Counted from the stretch's first letter, positions 1 to 8,351 are shown. The stretch is 64,000 nucleotides of DNA from Halorientalis litorea (GCF_023028225.1 NZ_CP095482.1:558001-622000), one strand, 5' to 3'. Numbers and translations are program-made. Notes: generated by a model from the letters alone, not told the origin.

Positions 1-426
1 GCGTACCTCGGCGGGAGTACGTTTCTGTTCGGTGGCGCGGCGGTCGGGTCGGTCGGCCCGACTGTCGTCCTCTTCTTGCTCGCGGCACTCTCGACGCTGG
101 CCCGCGAGATTATCAAGGACGTCGAGGACGTGGCGGGTGACAGAGAGGAGGGGCTGAACACCCTCCCGATAGCAATCGGCGAGCGGCGGGCACTCCAGTT
201 GGCCGCGGGACTGCTACTCGCGGCGGCACTCGCCAGTCCCGTCCCGTACCTGACGGGGACGTTCGGCGTGGCGTATCTGGCGGTCGTCGGTCCCGCAGAC
301 CTCGTAATGCTCGCCGCGGGCTATCGGAGTTTCGAGTGTCCGTCGGTCGGCCAGTCGCAGCTGAAATACGGAATGTTCTTGGCGGCAGCGGCGTTCGTCG
401 CGGGGCGTGCCGCGACGGTCGTATGA
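1..426 (+). CDS. UbiA-family prenyltransferase, C-terminal part (probable DGGGP synthase)
   Basis: The reading frame is open from the first base, so the gene begins upstream of the window; about 141 C-terminal residues are visible. An Asp-rich segment (KDVEDVAGDREEG, about residue 39 of the visible part) matches the second prenyl-diphosphate/Mg2+ binding motif of UbiA enzymes and is followed by strongly hydrophobic helices. In haloarchaea the common chromosomal UbiA protein of this type is geranylgeranylglycerol-phosphate geranylgeranyltransferase, which adds the second C20 chain in membrane lipid synthesis. That assignment rests on family resemblance. Menaquinone or heme A prenyltransferases share the fold and cannot be excluded without the N-terminus. 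Confidence 0.8.
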   Translation, partial: AYLGGSTFLFGGAAVGSVGPTVVLFLLAALSTLAREIIKDVEDVAGDREEGLNTLPIAIGERRALQLAAGLLLAAALASPVPYLTGTFGVAYLAVVGPADLVMLAAGYRSFECPSVGQSQLKYGMFLAAAAFVAGRAATVV

Positions 427-470
427 ATCCGCGGGTGGTTTCCGTCGTCGAATCGTCGGTCGCCGGAAGA

Positions 471-486
471 AAAGTATATATATATG
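471..486 (+). promoter_or_regulatory. Probable TATA box of the RAD55-like ATPase gene
   Basis: A run of alternating T and A preceded by purines (aaagtatatatatatg) is a strong archaeal TATA element in otherwise GC-rich DNA. Transcription would start near 505-512. The next in-frame ATG is at 556, so the ATG at 484 inside the TATA element is unlikely to be the start codon. Confidence 0.6.
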
Positions 487-555
487 CTCGGGTCAGTAGT
501 CGGTAGAGAAGCGACCCTGTGGCGGGGGTCACTCCGACGAAACCTTTCACAGTCC

Positions 556-1176
556 ATGTACGAACTGGGTTCTGATTTCGGTGACGCGACAGTCGACCAG
601 GGGACCAATATCCTCGTCGCTGGGCCTCCACTCTCCGGTAAACGCGAGTTGGCGATGAACGTCCTCAAACAGGGCTCCGACCGGGAGGAAGGTTCTATCG
701 TCGTCACGACACGGGACAACGCCGAGCGCGTTCTCGACGACTTCGAGGCACTCGTCGGGTCACCCGAGAACGTCGACGTGGGTATCGTCGACTGCGTGAC
801 CAAACATCAAGGGCGGTCGGTTTCGGATACGGACCTCGTCAAGTACGCGTCTTCTCCGGTCGATATGACCGGTATCGGTATCAAGTTCTCCGAGTTCATC
901 GAGGAGTTCACGGCCTACCGCGACATCGAACACAACCGCGTGATGTTCGACTCCATCTCGACGCTGTTGCTCTACTCGGACCTGCGGACCGTCTTCCGGT
1001 TCATGCACGTGTTCACCAGTCGCGTCGAGAAGGCAGACGCCGTCGGTATCCACGTCATCGAGTCGACGGCACACGACGAGGAGGCGATGAACACGCTCAA
1101 GCAGTTGTTCGACGGCATCGTGCGGACGGACGAGGACCGCAACGTCACGCTCCAACTCCCCGGCATCGACATGTAG
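556..1176 (+). CDS. RAD55/HTR-like P-loop ATPase family protein
   Basis: A 206-residue RecA/KaiC-like protein. A Walker A variant (GPPLSGKR) lies at residues 23-30 and a hydrophobic strand ending in Asp (NRVMFDSIS) is the likely Walker B. Haloarchaea carry many such single-domain RAD55/HTR-like proteins (DUF7504 type), often tied to signalling or surface structures, but the biochemical role is generally unknown. An ATG at 484 would extend the protein by 24 residues, but it overlaps the TATA element, so the ATG at 556 is preferred. The sharply acidic composition fits a cytosolic haloarchaeal protein. No function can be assigned beyond probable nucleotide binding. Confidence 0.75.
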   Translation: MYELGSDFGDATVDQGTNILVAGPPLSGKRELAMNVLKQGSDREEGSIVVTTRDNAERVLDDFEALVGSPENVDVGIVDCVTKHQGRSVSDTDLVKYASSPVDMTGIGIKFSEFIEEFTAYRDIEHNRVMFDSISTLLLYSDLRTVFRFMHVFTSRVEKADAVGIHVIESTAHDEEAMNTLKQLFDGIVRTDEDRNVTLQLPGIDM

Positions 1177-1216
1177 CGGCGGCACGCTTTTCTCGCCGCG
1201 CACTGTCGATACAGGC

Positions 1217-1627
1217 ATGCCAGTCGAAGACGACGCGGCACTCTCCGAGATACTCGACGCCCAGACCATCGCCGTCGTCGGCTGTTCGGCCACGCCGAGC
1301 AAGGCGGCCCACCGGATACCGAAGTACATGCAGTCACACGGCTACGAGATAGTCCCGGTCAACCCGTTCGAGGACGAAATCCTCGGCCAGCGTGCGTACG
1401 ATTCGCTGTCCGAAGTCGAGGCGGACATCGACATCGTGGACGTGTTCCGGCCGAGCGACGAGGTGGCGGGCATCGTCGAGGAGGCACTCGACCGCGACGA
1501 CGCGGGCGTCGTCTGGCTCCAACAGGGAATTACCGACGACGAGGCTGCAGCGAAAGCGGATGCGGCGGGTCGGCAGTTCGTCCAAGACCGCTGTCTGAAG
1601 GTCGAACACCAGCGGCTCAAGACGTAG
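1217..1627 (+). CDS. CoA-binding domain protein (YccU-like)
   Basis: 136 residues, the usual length for the stand-alone CoA-binding (YccU) family. The N-terminal Rossmann signature (TIAVVGCSATPSKAAHR, about residues 17-33) and the following VPVNP strand match CoA-binding domains of succinyl-CoA synthetase type. A VWLQQG segment near residue 94 corresponds to the conserved Gly-Ile-Thr loop that follows. The partner and reaction are unknown. It lies 40 bp after the RAD55-like gene on the same strand and is convergent with the next gene. Confidence 0.85.
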   Translation: MPVEDDAALSEILDAQTIAVVGCSATPSKAAHRIPKYMQSHGYEIVPVNPFEDEILGQRAYDSLSEVEADIDIVDVFRPSDEVAGIVEEALDRDDAGVVWLQQGITDDEAAAKADAAGRQFVQDRCLKVEHQRLKT

Positions 1628-1649
1628 TCGGGCGGTTCGGACCGGGGAG

Positions 1650-1979
1650 TCAGTCCTCGGGTTCGGCGGCCGCACCGCCGGCGGCACCGCTCGTCTCGCC
1701 GCCCGTCGCCGGGTTCTCGTCCGGGTCCTCGGCGGTCGCTATCGTGGCCTCCGCGAGGACGCGCTCGGTGTCGATGTCGGCGTCCGCCGCGAGTGCGTCG
1801 AGGAGGGCGCGCTGTTCGGCCAGTTCGTGTTCCATCCCGTCGACAGTCTCGCTCGTGCTCTCGACGGTCTGACGGAGTTGGTCGACCTCCGCGCGGAGTT
1901 GGTTCATCTTCCCGTAGAGGTCCTCCGCCGCGTCGATCATCTTCTGGATTTTCTTCTTCGTGTCGCCGAGTCCGACCAT
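1650..1979 (-). CDS. Small coiled-coil protein (DUF5798-like)
   Basis: 109 residues. The N-terminal two thirds (about residues 5-70) is a predicted coiled coil with heptad-spaced Leu/Val (KKKIQKMIDAAEDLYGKMNQ and onward). The C-terminal tail is an acidic, Gly/Ala-rich disordered segment. It resembles a haloarchaea-restricted family of unknown role sometimes described as bZIP-like. There is no basic DNA-binding region clear enough to call it a transcription factor. Confidence 0.75.
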   Translation of the reverse strand: MVGLGDTKKKIQKMIDAAEDLYGKMNQLRAEVDQLRQTVESTSETVDGMEHELAEQRALLDALAADADIDTERVLAEATIATAEDPDENPATGGETSGAAGGAAAEPED

Positions 1980-2066
1980 GTTCGTCGGTAGCCGCGCGCG
2001 GCCTTTGCCCTTTGGGGTCGGGCCCCGAGCGTCGTGGTTAAGTCACAGGCGTTCGCAGGTCCGGAT

Positions 2067-2456
2067 ATGGACCGGTTGCGGGTCGCTCCGACCGTCGGTA
2101 TCGTCGCCTCGGTGGCCCTCGTCGTCGCACTCAGTATCCCGTATCTGCTGGGCGTCGACGGCACGGGCGGCTACTACGGGTCCGGGGGCGTGAACCCACT
2201 CCTCGCTGGCCTGTTCGCGCTGGTCACTATCATCGTCTTCGCCGCCGGACGCGAGGAGCGGTCGGACCCACAACTGGCCGCCGGCGTCGCGCTCGCGCTC
2301 GGGGTGTTCGCCGTCATCGTCACGCTCTCGTGGGCACTGACTGCCCGTGTCGACGCCGTCCAACTCACGTCCGCCCACCGGTGGGTCGTGGTCGGGGCCG
2401 CCGGGTCGGTACCGCTCAGTGCTGGCTGGTACGCCCGGACGCTCGGCGTCCTGTAG
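2067..2456 (+). CDS. Four-helix membrane protein, unknown function (DUF7548-like)
   Basis: 129 residues with four hydrophobic segments (about residues 8-28, 44-62, 70-92 and 104-124), so an integral membrane protein. The start ATG at 2067 is preferred over a GTG at 2034 because the upstream part is not hydrophobic or conserved-looking. It is followed directly by the SRP RNA promoter. It resembles small haloarchaeal membrane proteins without assigned function; the family number is from memory and uncertain. Confidence 0.65.
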   Translation: MDRLRVAPTVGIVASVALVVALSIPYLLGVDGTGGYYGSGGVNPLLAGLFALVTIIVFAAGREERSDPQLAAGVALALGVFAVIVTLSWALTARVDAVQLTSAHRWVVVGAAGSVPLSAGWYARTLGVL

Positions 2457-2498
2457 GCGCACGGGAGAAACCGACTGACGGAACCGTATCCGAAAGGC

Positions 2499-2506
2499 CC
2501 TTATGC
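2499..2506 (+). promoter_or_regulatory. Probable TATA box of the SRP RNA gene
   Basis: An element reading ccttatgc is centred about 26 nt upstream of the inferred 5' end of the 7S RNA at 2529, the normal archaeal spacing. Confidence 0.5.
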
Positions 2507-2528
2507 GTCACCAGGAGTATCTTCATAC

Positions 2529-2832
2529 GGACTAGGTCGGGCAGTTAGGCCCTGCTCTCTACCCGCACTACGGTCTTCAGCGGGGACCGAATCTCTGGGG
2601 CGTCCGGTCAGACGGCCGCGGGCCCCGCAAGCCAACGTCGAAGCCTCGTCCTTCGGGGGCGGCGGTCCTCGGCGGTTCGTCTGCAGGGACGACCCGCCGT
2701 GGTTAACCGAGGGCACTCCGTCAGGCGCGGAAGCGAGCAGCGGACCCTTGGACACCCGTCGCTCGAAGGGTCGCGGGGTGGAGGAGGTGCGCGGGCTTCC
2801 CCGTGTCCGAACGCCGGGCAATCCAGAGGTCC
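2529..2832 (+). ncRNA. ffs: Signal recognition particle RNA (archaeal 7S RNA)
   Basis: The universally conserved domain IV (helix 8) is plainly visible: gtcaggcgcggaagcgagca at about 2720-2745, corresponding to the GTCAGG-CCGGAAG-AGCAGC core that binds SRP54. Long GC-rich paired arms surround it, and no credible protein frame exists on either strand. GGAC at 2529-2532 can pair with GTCC at 2829-2832 as archaeal helix 1. That gives about 304 nt, the size known for halobacterial 7S RNA. Ends are inferred to within several bases. It works with SRP19 and SRP54 in co-translational targeting to the membrane. Confidence 0.92.
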
Positions 2833-2890
2833 GTTCCATTCATCCACCATTTTCATCGTCGGGTAGCGGCTTCGCCGTCCGTGAGCAGAC

Positions 2891-2913
2891 GGGGGTCGCC
2901 TCCGGCGACCCCC
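2891..2913. terminator. Perfect 10-bp hairpin between SRP RNA and mscS
   Basis: GGGGGTCGCC and GGCGACCCCC form a perfect 10-bp stem around a TCC loop. It lies between the SRP RNA on the plus strand and the end of the mechanosensitive channel gene on the minus strand, and could end transcription from either side. No T-run follows it directly, so the terminator role is inferred from position. Confidence 0.5.
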
Positions 2914-2929
2914 CGCAGTAAAAAGGTGG

Positions 2930-3829
2930 TTAGTCGTCGCCCGCCTGCGGTTCCGCGATGCCTTCGACGTTCTCCAGTTCGAGACCACCGCCGATGGTGC
3001 GGTTCGGGTAGGGGATGTCGATGCCGGCGGCGTCGAACGCCTCTTTGACCGCTTTGACGTACTCGGCACGGGTCTTCACGAAGTCCGCACGCGAGGGGTT
3101 GGCAATCCAGATGCGGGACTGCAGACCCACCGACGAATCGCCGAGTTCCACCAACCGAACCGAGGGGGCCGGGTCGTCCAGAATCTCCTCGTGGTTTTCG
3201 GCCTCCTCGATGATTATCTCGGTGGCCTCGTCGATGTCGTCGTCGTAGCCGATGCCGAAGAGGAACTTCAGGCGGAGTTGGTCCTTGGCGACGGGGTTCT
3301 TGATGACATCGTCGGTCAACTGGGAGTTCGGCACCGTCAGGAGTTCGTTGTCGAAGGTCCGCACGCGGGAGACGCGCAGGCTGATGTCCTCGACGACGCC
3401 GGAGTTGCCGTCCCACTCTATCCAGTCGCCGATGCGGAACGGGCGGTCGGTGAAGATGAAGATGCCGGCGACGAAGTTCTTGATGACGTCCTGCATGGCG
3501 AAGCCGATGGCGAGCGTCGCCGCCGCGGCGACGGTGGCGAGTGCCGTGAGGAAGTTGCCGTAGCCAGCAAGTCCGAACGCGACGGCGATGGCGACGAAGA
3601 CGGTGAGGATGCCCGTGATTTTGAGTAGGGGTTTGCGGGCGTGCTGGTCGAGTCCCCGCCGGTTCAGCACGCGCCGCACGAGAGGCTGGACGACGGCCTT
3701 GCCGACCAGATAGAGGACGAGGAACGAGACGACGAACGTTATCGCCGACCCGATGGCGTCGGCCGCGGGGACGCCGGCGTTGTCGAGGAAGTCGGCGACG
3801 AACGCGCCGCCAGTCTGCAGGAGCGTCAT
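2930..3829 (-). CDS. Small-conductance mechanosensitive channel (MscS family)
   Basis: 299 residues, close to E. coli MscS in length. Three N-terminal membrane helices (about residues 24-48, 70-92 and 95-125) precede the beta and alpha/beta cytoplasmic domains. The third helix, rich in Ala and Gly (AAAATLAIGFAMQDVIKNF), is the pore-lining helix of the family, and the RIGDWIEW segment after it is the typical start of the beta domain. The channel would release solutes on osmotic downshock. The ATG overlaps the end of the upstream yhbY-like gene by 4 nt, so the two are co-transcribed. Confidence 0.92.
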   Translation of the reverse strand: MTLLQTGGAFVADFLDNAGVPAADAIGSAITFVVSFLVLYLVGKAVVQPLVRRVLNRRGLDQHARKPLLKITGILTVFVAIAVAFGLAGYGNFLTALATVAAAATLAIGFAMQDVIKNFVAGIFIFTDRPFRIGDWIEWDGNSGVVEDISLRVSRVRTFDNELLTVPNSQLTDDVIKNPVAKDQLRLKFLFGIGYDDDIDEATEIIIEEAENHEEILDDPAPSVRLVELGDSSVGLQSRIWIANPSRADFVKTRAEYVKAVKEAFDAAGIDIPYPNRTIGGGLELENVEGIAEPQAGDD

Positions 3830-4074
3830 CGCTCCAAGACTGCCGTGTGACCGCGCGTCTCGACGACCGACGCGTTGACTTCGGCGGCGAGGTCAGCCGC
3901 CAAATCCTCGGTCGTCGTCCCGCCGCGGGCCGCCCGGAGGAACTTGACCTTCACCAAGTCCCGCTCCGCGATTTGGTCGTTCAGTTCCTCGACGACCGCT
4001 CCGATGCCGTTCTTCCCGACCCAGACGGTCACGTCGAGGTCGTGGATGCGTTGTCGCCGGTCGGTGTCGTTCAT
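3826..4074 (-). CDS. YhbY/CRM-domain RNA-binding protein
   Basis: 82 residues, a single CRS1-YhbY (CRM) domain. The GxxG-type loop appears as WVGKNGIGAVVEEL near residues 18-31, followed by the KVKFLRAARG strand-loop characteristic of the family. Bacterial YhbY associates with pre-50S ribosomal subunits; an archaeal ribosome-assembly role is inferred. It sits between RNase P component 4 and mscS on the minus strand and overlaps mscS by 4 nt. Archaeal genomes often place this gene beside rnp4, which supports both calls. Confidence 0.9.
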   Translation of the reverse strand: MNDTDRRQRIHDLDVTVWVGKNGIGAVVEELNDQIAERDLVKVKFLRAARGGTTTEDLAADLAAEVNASVVETRGHTAVLER

Positions 4075-4125
4075 ATTGTCCCTACACAGGCAAGTATCAC
4101 TTATAAACCCTGTCCAACGGGACGG

Positions 4126-4413
4126 TCAGCGATAGGGGTAGCGCGCCTGCGCACCGCAGTCACAGGTGACGACGACGTGGCCGTCACGAGTCCTGACGCG
4201 GGCGTTGGTCCCGGGCCGGAGGTACACGTCGCAGGCGTCGCATGTGAACCGCTTGAACGTCCGTGGTAGCGAGAGGCGGGTCCGTTCGGCGACGCGGCGG
4301 GCACGGCGTACGTACTCGCGCGAGCGGTCGAACTCCCCCGCTGCGGCCGCCTCGCTGGCGAGGGACTGGAGTCGGTCGACGCGCTCGGCCGCGAGTTGCT
4401 CCTCGTCGGGCAC
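4126..4413 (-). CDS. rnp4: Ribonuclease P protein component 4 (Rpp21/Rpr2 family)
   Basis: 95 residues from a GTG start at 4413. An N-terminal helical part (residues 3-55, rich in Arg and Glu) precedes a zinc-binding module with a CDAC pair and a CDCG pair near the C-terminus (TCDACDVYL and VTCDCGAQ), as in archaeal Rpp21 homologues. The protein helps the RNase P RNA mature tRNA 5' ends. A much longer open frame reaches 4581, but it reads through Arg-rich non-conserved sequence and overlaps the divergent glycosyltransferase start, so the short form is chosen. Confidence 0.85.
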   Translation of the reverse strand: MPDEEQLAAERVDRLQSLASEAAAAGEFDRSREYVRRARRVAERTRLSLPRTFKRFTCDACDVYLRPGTNARVRTRDGHVVVTCDCGAQARYPYR

Positions 4414-4496
4414 GGCCGCCGCTAGCAGGCAGGGCGGCCTATAGGTTGCGCTCCGCTTCCGGTAGCGTTTTCTCCCGCCCTCGTCTCGCTCCCCCC

Positions 4497-5558
4497 GTGC
4501 GCGCCCTGAACTACCTCGAACTGGCCGACCGTCTCGACCGGAGCGGTATCGGCACGTCCGTCGACCACCAGCGCGCGGCACTGGCCGACACCGACATCGA
4601 GGTGGTCACCTCGCCGTGGACGGGCGGCGGTCCCGCGAGCGGCCTCCGCGCGGCGGCGACGGGTCGCGGACTCTTCGCCGACTACGATATCGCCCACTGC
4701 AACATGATAGGGCCGGGAACCGTCGCCGTGGCCCGCCACGCCAAGCGCGAGGACATTCCCCTCGTCCTCCACTCCCACGTCACCGCCGAGGACTTCGCCG
4801 AGAGTTTCCGCGGGTCGACCCACCTCGCGGGGCCGTTGGGTCGGTACCTCCGGTGGTTCTACTCCCAAGCCGACCTCGTACTCTGTCCGAGCGAGTACAC
4901 GAAACGGACCATCGAATCCTACCCCGTCGGGGCACCGATTCGCCCCATCTCCAACGGCGTGGATCTCGACTCGCTCGTCGGCTACGAGGACTGCCGGACG
5001 GAGTATCGGGAGCGGTTCGACCTCGACGGGATGGTCGTGTTCGCCGTCGGCAACGTCTTCGAGCGGAAGGGCCTCACGACGTTCTGCCGGTTGGCCGAAG
5101 CGACCGAGTACGAGTTCGCGTGGTTCGGCCCGTACGACACCGGGCCACAGGCATCGAAGACGGTGCGGAAGTGGACGACGAATCCGCCGGAAAACGTCAC
5201 GTTCACCGGGTGGGTCGAGGACATACGCGGCGCGTTCGGTGCCGGTGACGTGTACCTCTTCCCCACGAAGGCGGAGAACCAAGGCATCGCCGTGTTGGAG
5301 GCGATGGCCTGCCGGAAGGCCGTCGTTCTGCGGGACATTCCAGTGTTCGAGGAGTTCTACACGCACGGCGAGGACTGCCTGAAGTGTGAGACGCGTGCGG
5401 AATTCCGGGACGCCCTCGACCGCTTGGCGGCGAACCCGGACCTGCGCGAACGTCTCGGGGAGAACGCGCGGCAGACGGCGGAAAAGCACGGGTTAGACCG
5501 CGTCGGCGACGAGTTATCAGCGGTCTATCACGACCTCGTCGGCAATCCGACCAATTAA
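4497..5558 (+). CDS. GT4-family glycosyltransferase
   Basis: 353 residues from a GTG at 4497 (MRALNYLELADRL). The open frame extends upstream to 4263, but that part is Arg-rich and shadows rnp4. GT-B fold features: an N-terminal acceptor domain; a VVFAVGNVFERKGL strand-loop (about residue 182) that opens the donor domain; and an E-x7-E motif (ENQGIAVLE, about residue 260) that contacts the sugar nucleotide in retaining GT4 enzymes. It is followed 27 bp downstream by a second GT4 gene, so the pair probably works on one glycan or glycolipid. The acceptor is unknown. Confidence 0.85.
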   Translation: MRALNYLELADRLDRSGIGTSVDHQRAALADTDIEVVTSPWTGGGPASGLRAAATGRGLFADYDIAHCNMIGPGTVAVARHAKREDIPLVLHSHVTAEDFAESFRGSTHLAGPLGRYLRWFYSQADLVLCPSEYTKRTIESYPVGAPIRPISNGVDLDSLVGYEDCRTEYRERFDLDGMVVFAVGNVFERKGLTTFCRLAEATEYEFAWFGPYDTGPQASKTVRKWTTNPPENVTFTGWVEDIRGAFGAGDVYLFPTKAENQGIAVLEAMACRKAVVLRDIPVFEEFYTHGEDCLKCETRAEFRDALDRLAANPDLRERLGENARQTAEKHGLDRVGDELSAVYHDLVGNPTN

Positions 5559-5584
5559 GTCCCGGTCGGTGAAAGCCCCGACAG

Positions 5585-6691
5585 ATGCTGCCCACCGCCG
5601 CCGTGTTCACGGACACCTACCTCCCGACGGTCAACGGCGTCACCTACACGATTCAGACGTGGCGCGAGCAGTGGGAGGGGCGCGACGGGGAGATGCCCGT
5701 CGTCTACCCGGACGGCGACGGGTACGACCCTGCCGTCGGCGAGTGGCCGGTTCGGAGCATGTCCTTCCCGTTCTACGAGGGGTTCAACGTGGCTATGCCG
5801 TCGGTTCCGGACGAACTCCCGGCGGCGGACCCGGACCTCATCCACGCCCACACGCCGTTCCTCCTGGGCCTCAGCGGCCTCAACTACGCGCGTCAACACG
5901 ACCTGCCGCTGGTCGCCTCCTACCACACGCCGACATCCGAGTACGCCGACTACATCGCGGAGGGGTGGCTCCGCTCGCCTGTCGAGCGGGCGGCCCGCAG
6001 CTACGAGAAGTGGTACATGAACCGTGCCGAGATGGTTATCGTCCCGAGCGAACCGGCCCGCCACCACCTCCGGGAAATCGACGTTCGCGCACCCATCGAA
6101 GTCGTCCCAAACGGCGTCGACACGGAGCAGTTCAAGCCGGTCGATACCGACGAGTTCTGCCGGACACACGGCCTCGACGCCGACCGCCCGCTGGTGGGGT
6201 ACACCGGCCGCCACGGCTTCGAGAAGGAGTTAGACCTGATACTTGACGCCACCGACGGCATGGACGTGACGGTGGTGTTCGGGGGCGACGGACCGGCACG
6301 GGACCGCCTCGAACGGCGCGCCGCCACAGCAGACGTCGACGTACACTTTCTCGGCTTTCTCGACCGGGGCGACCTCCCGGCGTTTTACAGCGCGTTGGAC
6401 GTGTTCGCGTTCCCGAGTCCCGTCGAGACACAGGGGTTGGTCGCGCTGGAGGCGAACGCTTGCGGGACGCCCGTCGCGGCCGTCGACGCCGGCGCGCTCT
6501 CGGACACCGTTCGGAACGGCGAGAACGGCTACCGCGCGCCCCCGGGCGACGTAGGCGGCTTCCGGGAGACGATAGAGCGGACGCTCCGCGACCGGGAACC
6601 ACTCCGGGAAAACTGTCTCGCCCAGCGCGAATCAATCAGCGTCGACCACGCCGTCGACGCGCTCCGCGAGGCCTACGCGCTGCTCGAATAA
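5585..6691 (+). CDS. GT4-family glycosyltransferase
   Basis: 368 residues. The N-terminus (FTDTYLPTVNGV) is typical of GT4 enzymes acting on lipid acceptors, such as alpha-monoglucosyldiacylglycerol synthase and SqdX-like proteins. The middle VVPNGVDTEQF and the C-terminal E-x7-E motif (ETQGLVALE, about residue 285) define the donor site. It lies 27 bp after another GT4 gene on the same strand and the two are likely one operon. Sequential addition of two sugars to an archaeal glycolipid is a reasonable guess. Protein N-glycosylation or exopolysaccharide synthesis would fit equally well. Confidence 0.87.
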   Translation: MLPTAAVFTDTYLPTVNGVTYTIQTWREQWEGRDGEMPVVYPDGDGYDPAVGEWPVRSMSFPFYEGFNVAMPSVPDELPAADPDLIHAHTPFLLGLSGLNYARQHDLPLVASYHTPTSEYADYIAEGWLRSPVERAARSYEKWYMNRAEMVIVPSEPARHHLREIDVRAPIEVVPNGVDTEQFKPVDTDEFCRTHGLDADRPLVGYTGRHGFEKELDLILDATDGMDVTVVFGGDGPARDRLERRAATADVDVHFLGFLDRGDLPAFYSALDVFAFPSPVETQGLVALEANACGTPVAAVDAGALSDTVRNGENGYRAPPGDVGGFRETIERTLRDREPLRENCLAQRESISVDHAVDALREAYALLE

Positions 6692-6764
6692 CGGGAATCA
6701 AATTCCCAAACGGCGACAGCTTTCATTAAGCAGGGAACATCAAAGTGTATTCACATAGGCATAG

Positions 6765-7853
6765 ATGGGCAAGGGTCTGGAACGTAACAGTCGGCAATCC
6801 GTTTACCGCGGAGTCCTATCCCTATCGATCGGCGTCGCCGTCGTTCTCGTGGTGAATCTCTGGCTGATGTACACTGCCGACGTGACCCAGCGGGAGATAG
6901 CCGCGTGGCTCGTCGCCCCAATCTGTATAATCCTGCTCGTCTTCGCGGTGGGTTTCTGGGTACGGGCCGATTCGTCCCGGGCACGGCACCTCAACCGCGT
7001 CGTCGTGTGGGCGTATCTCGGCGCGCTCTTCCTCGGCATCGGCGGCGGGCTGAGCACGTACGCACAGACGACGGAGGGCTTGATGGTAATAGTACAGTCT
7101 GCCGTCGGCTGGGCGGCAAGCGGACTGCTCCCGGGCGGATTCGTCGGCATCTACGACGCCGAGCGGCGGATAGAGCGCGTGCGGTCGGAGCAGGCACGCG
7201 AGGAGGCCGAACAACTCGCGATGGGGCTCTCGGTCATCAATCGCATCCTGCGGCACGACTTTCGCAACCACATGACCGTCCTGCAAGGGCACTTCGGTGC
7301 CCTCGAAGAGGCTAATCCGGAGCGGGTCGAGAGTATGCGAGAACACACGGACCGTCTCGTCGAACTGGCCGACCGGGCCCGGAGAATGGAGGAACTGCTC
7401 CGGACGGAGGAGTGGACCGTCGTCGACGCGCCGAATGCCGTCACGAACGTCGTCGAGGAGTGTCGAACGGAGTACGAGGACGCGGAGTTCCATCTCGACG
7501 GCCCGGAAGAGGCCCCCGTCTCGGTGCGGGGACAACTAGAGACGGCGGTGATGAATCTCGTCGAGAACGCCGTCGTTCACAACGATTCCGACACCCCGGC
7601 CGTCGAGGTGTCAGTCGAGTCGACCGACTCGGCGGTCGAAATCGACATCCGCGACAACGGCCCCGGCATCCCGCAGTACGAGCGAACCCTCCGCAACCGC
7701 CCGGGTGAGACGGCACTCGAACACAGTAACGGGACTGGCCTGTGGCTGGTCGGCTGGTTCGCCGAGCAATCGGACGGGTCGTTCACCATCGAAACGACGG
7801 AGGATGGGTCGGTCGTGACGCTCTCGCTCCCCCACGCGTCGGCGGGAGTCTGA
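6765..7853 (+). CDS. Membrane sensor histidine kinase
   Basis: 362 residues. Four hydrophobic segments fill residues 14-130, followed by a short coiled linker, a HisKA-type box with phospho-acceptor H164 (LRHDFRNHMTV), and an ATPase domain with N-box (NLVENAVVHN), G1 (DNGPGIP) and G2 (GTGLWLVGWF). The H-box reads HDFRNHM rather than the common HDLRNPL; this variant occurs in haloarchaeal kinases. No response regulator is adjacent, which is usual in this group. An AT-rich stretch at about 6695-6760 should hold the promoter. Confidence 0.88.
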   Translation: MGKGLERNSRQSVYRGVLSLSIGVAVVLVVNLWLMYTADVTQREIAAWLVAPICIILLVFAVGFWVRADSSRARHLNRVVVWAYLGALFLGIGGGLSTYAQTTEGLMVIVQSAVGWAASGLLPGGFVGIYDAERRIERVRSEQAREEAEQLAMGLSVINRILRHDFRNHMTVLQGHFGALEEANPERVESMREHTDRLVELADRARRMEELLRTEEWTVVDAPNAVTNVVEECRTEYEDAEFHLDGPEEAPVSVRGQLETAVMNLVENAVVHNDSDTPAVEVSVESTDSAVEIDIRDNGPGIPQYERTLRNRPGETALEHSNGTGLWLVGWFAEQSDGSFTIETTEDGSVVTLSLPHASAGV

Positions 7854-7856
7854 GAC

Positions 7857-8306
7857 TCAGTCTTCGAGCGCGTCGGCGATACGGTCGAGCGTTCGGCGCA
7901 CGTCGTGTACCTCGTCGCGGAGCTTCCGCACTTCACGGGTGAGTTCCTCGTTCCCGGCCGACTCCTCTTCGCCGCGACCCGGACCGCCGCCGGGGCCCAT
8001 CCCGCCCGGACCGCCGGGGCCGCCACCGGGACCCATGCCACCGCCGCCGCCGGGGCCGCCGCCCATCATGCCGCCCATCATCTGTGCGAAGGGGTTGCCG
8101 CCGCCCATGCCGCCGGGGCCGCCGCCACCCATCATCTCTTCGAGGCGTTCCTCGCGGGACTCGTGGTCGTCACCCTCGCCCTCGCCGCCCTCGGCACGCT
8201 CCTGTCGAATCTCCTCGACACGCTCGCGGAAGGACTTCCCGTCGCTCTCCGATTCTCCTGTCTCCTCGCCTGCTTCGTTGGCTTCGTCTTCAGGTTCGTC
8301 TGCCAT
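7857..8306 (-). CDS. Low-complexity Gly/Met/Pro-rich protein with terminal coiled coil
   Basis: 149 residues from the ATG at 8306 (MADEPEDE). Three parts are visible: an acidic, Arg/Glu-rich helical N-terminus (about 1-58); a central stretch of roughly 60 residues made of Gly, Met and Pro repeats (MGGGGPGGMGGG, GMGPGGGPGGPGG); and a C-terminal coiled coil (ELTREVRKLRDEVHDVRRTL). The sequence encoding the middle is a CCGCCG-type repeat on the plus strand. The stop lies 3 bp from the stop of the convergent kinase gene. No known domain was recognised. It may be a scaffold or phase-separating protein, but that is speculation. Confidence 0.7.
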   Translation of the reverse strand: MADEPEDEANEAGEETGESESDGKSFRERVEEIRQERAEGGEGEGDDHESREERLEEMMGGGGPGGMGGGNPFAQMMGGMMGGGPGGGGGMGPGGGPGGPGGMGPGGGPGRGEEESAGNEELTREVRKLRDEVHDVRRTLDRIADALED

Positions 8307-8351
8307 GGCTCCGGGTTGGGTGGCTGCTCCCAAAAGGGTTGTCGTGTCCCC

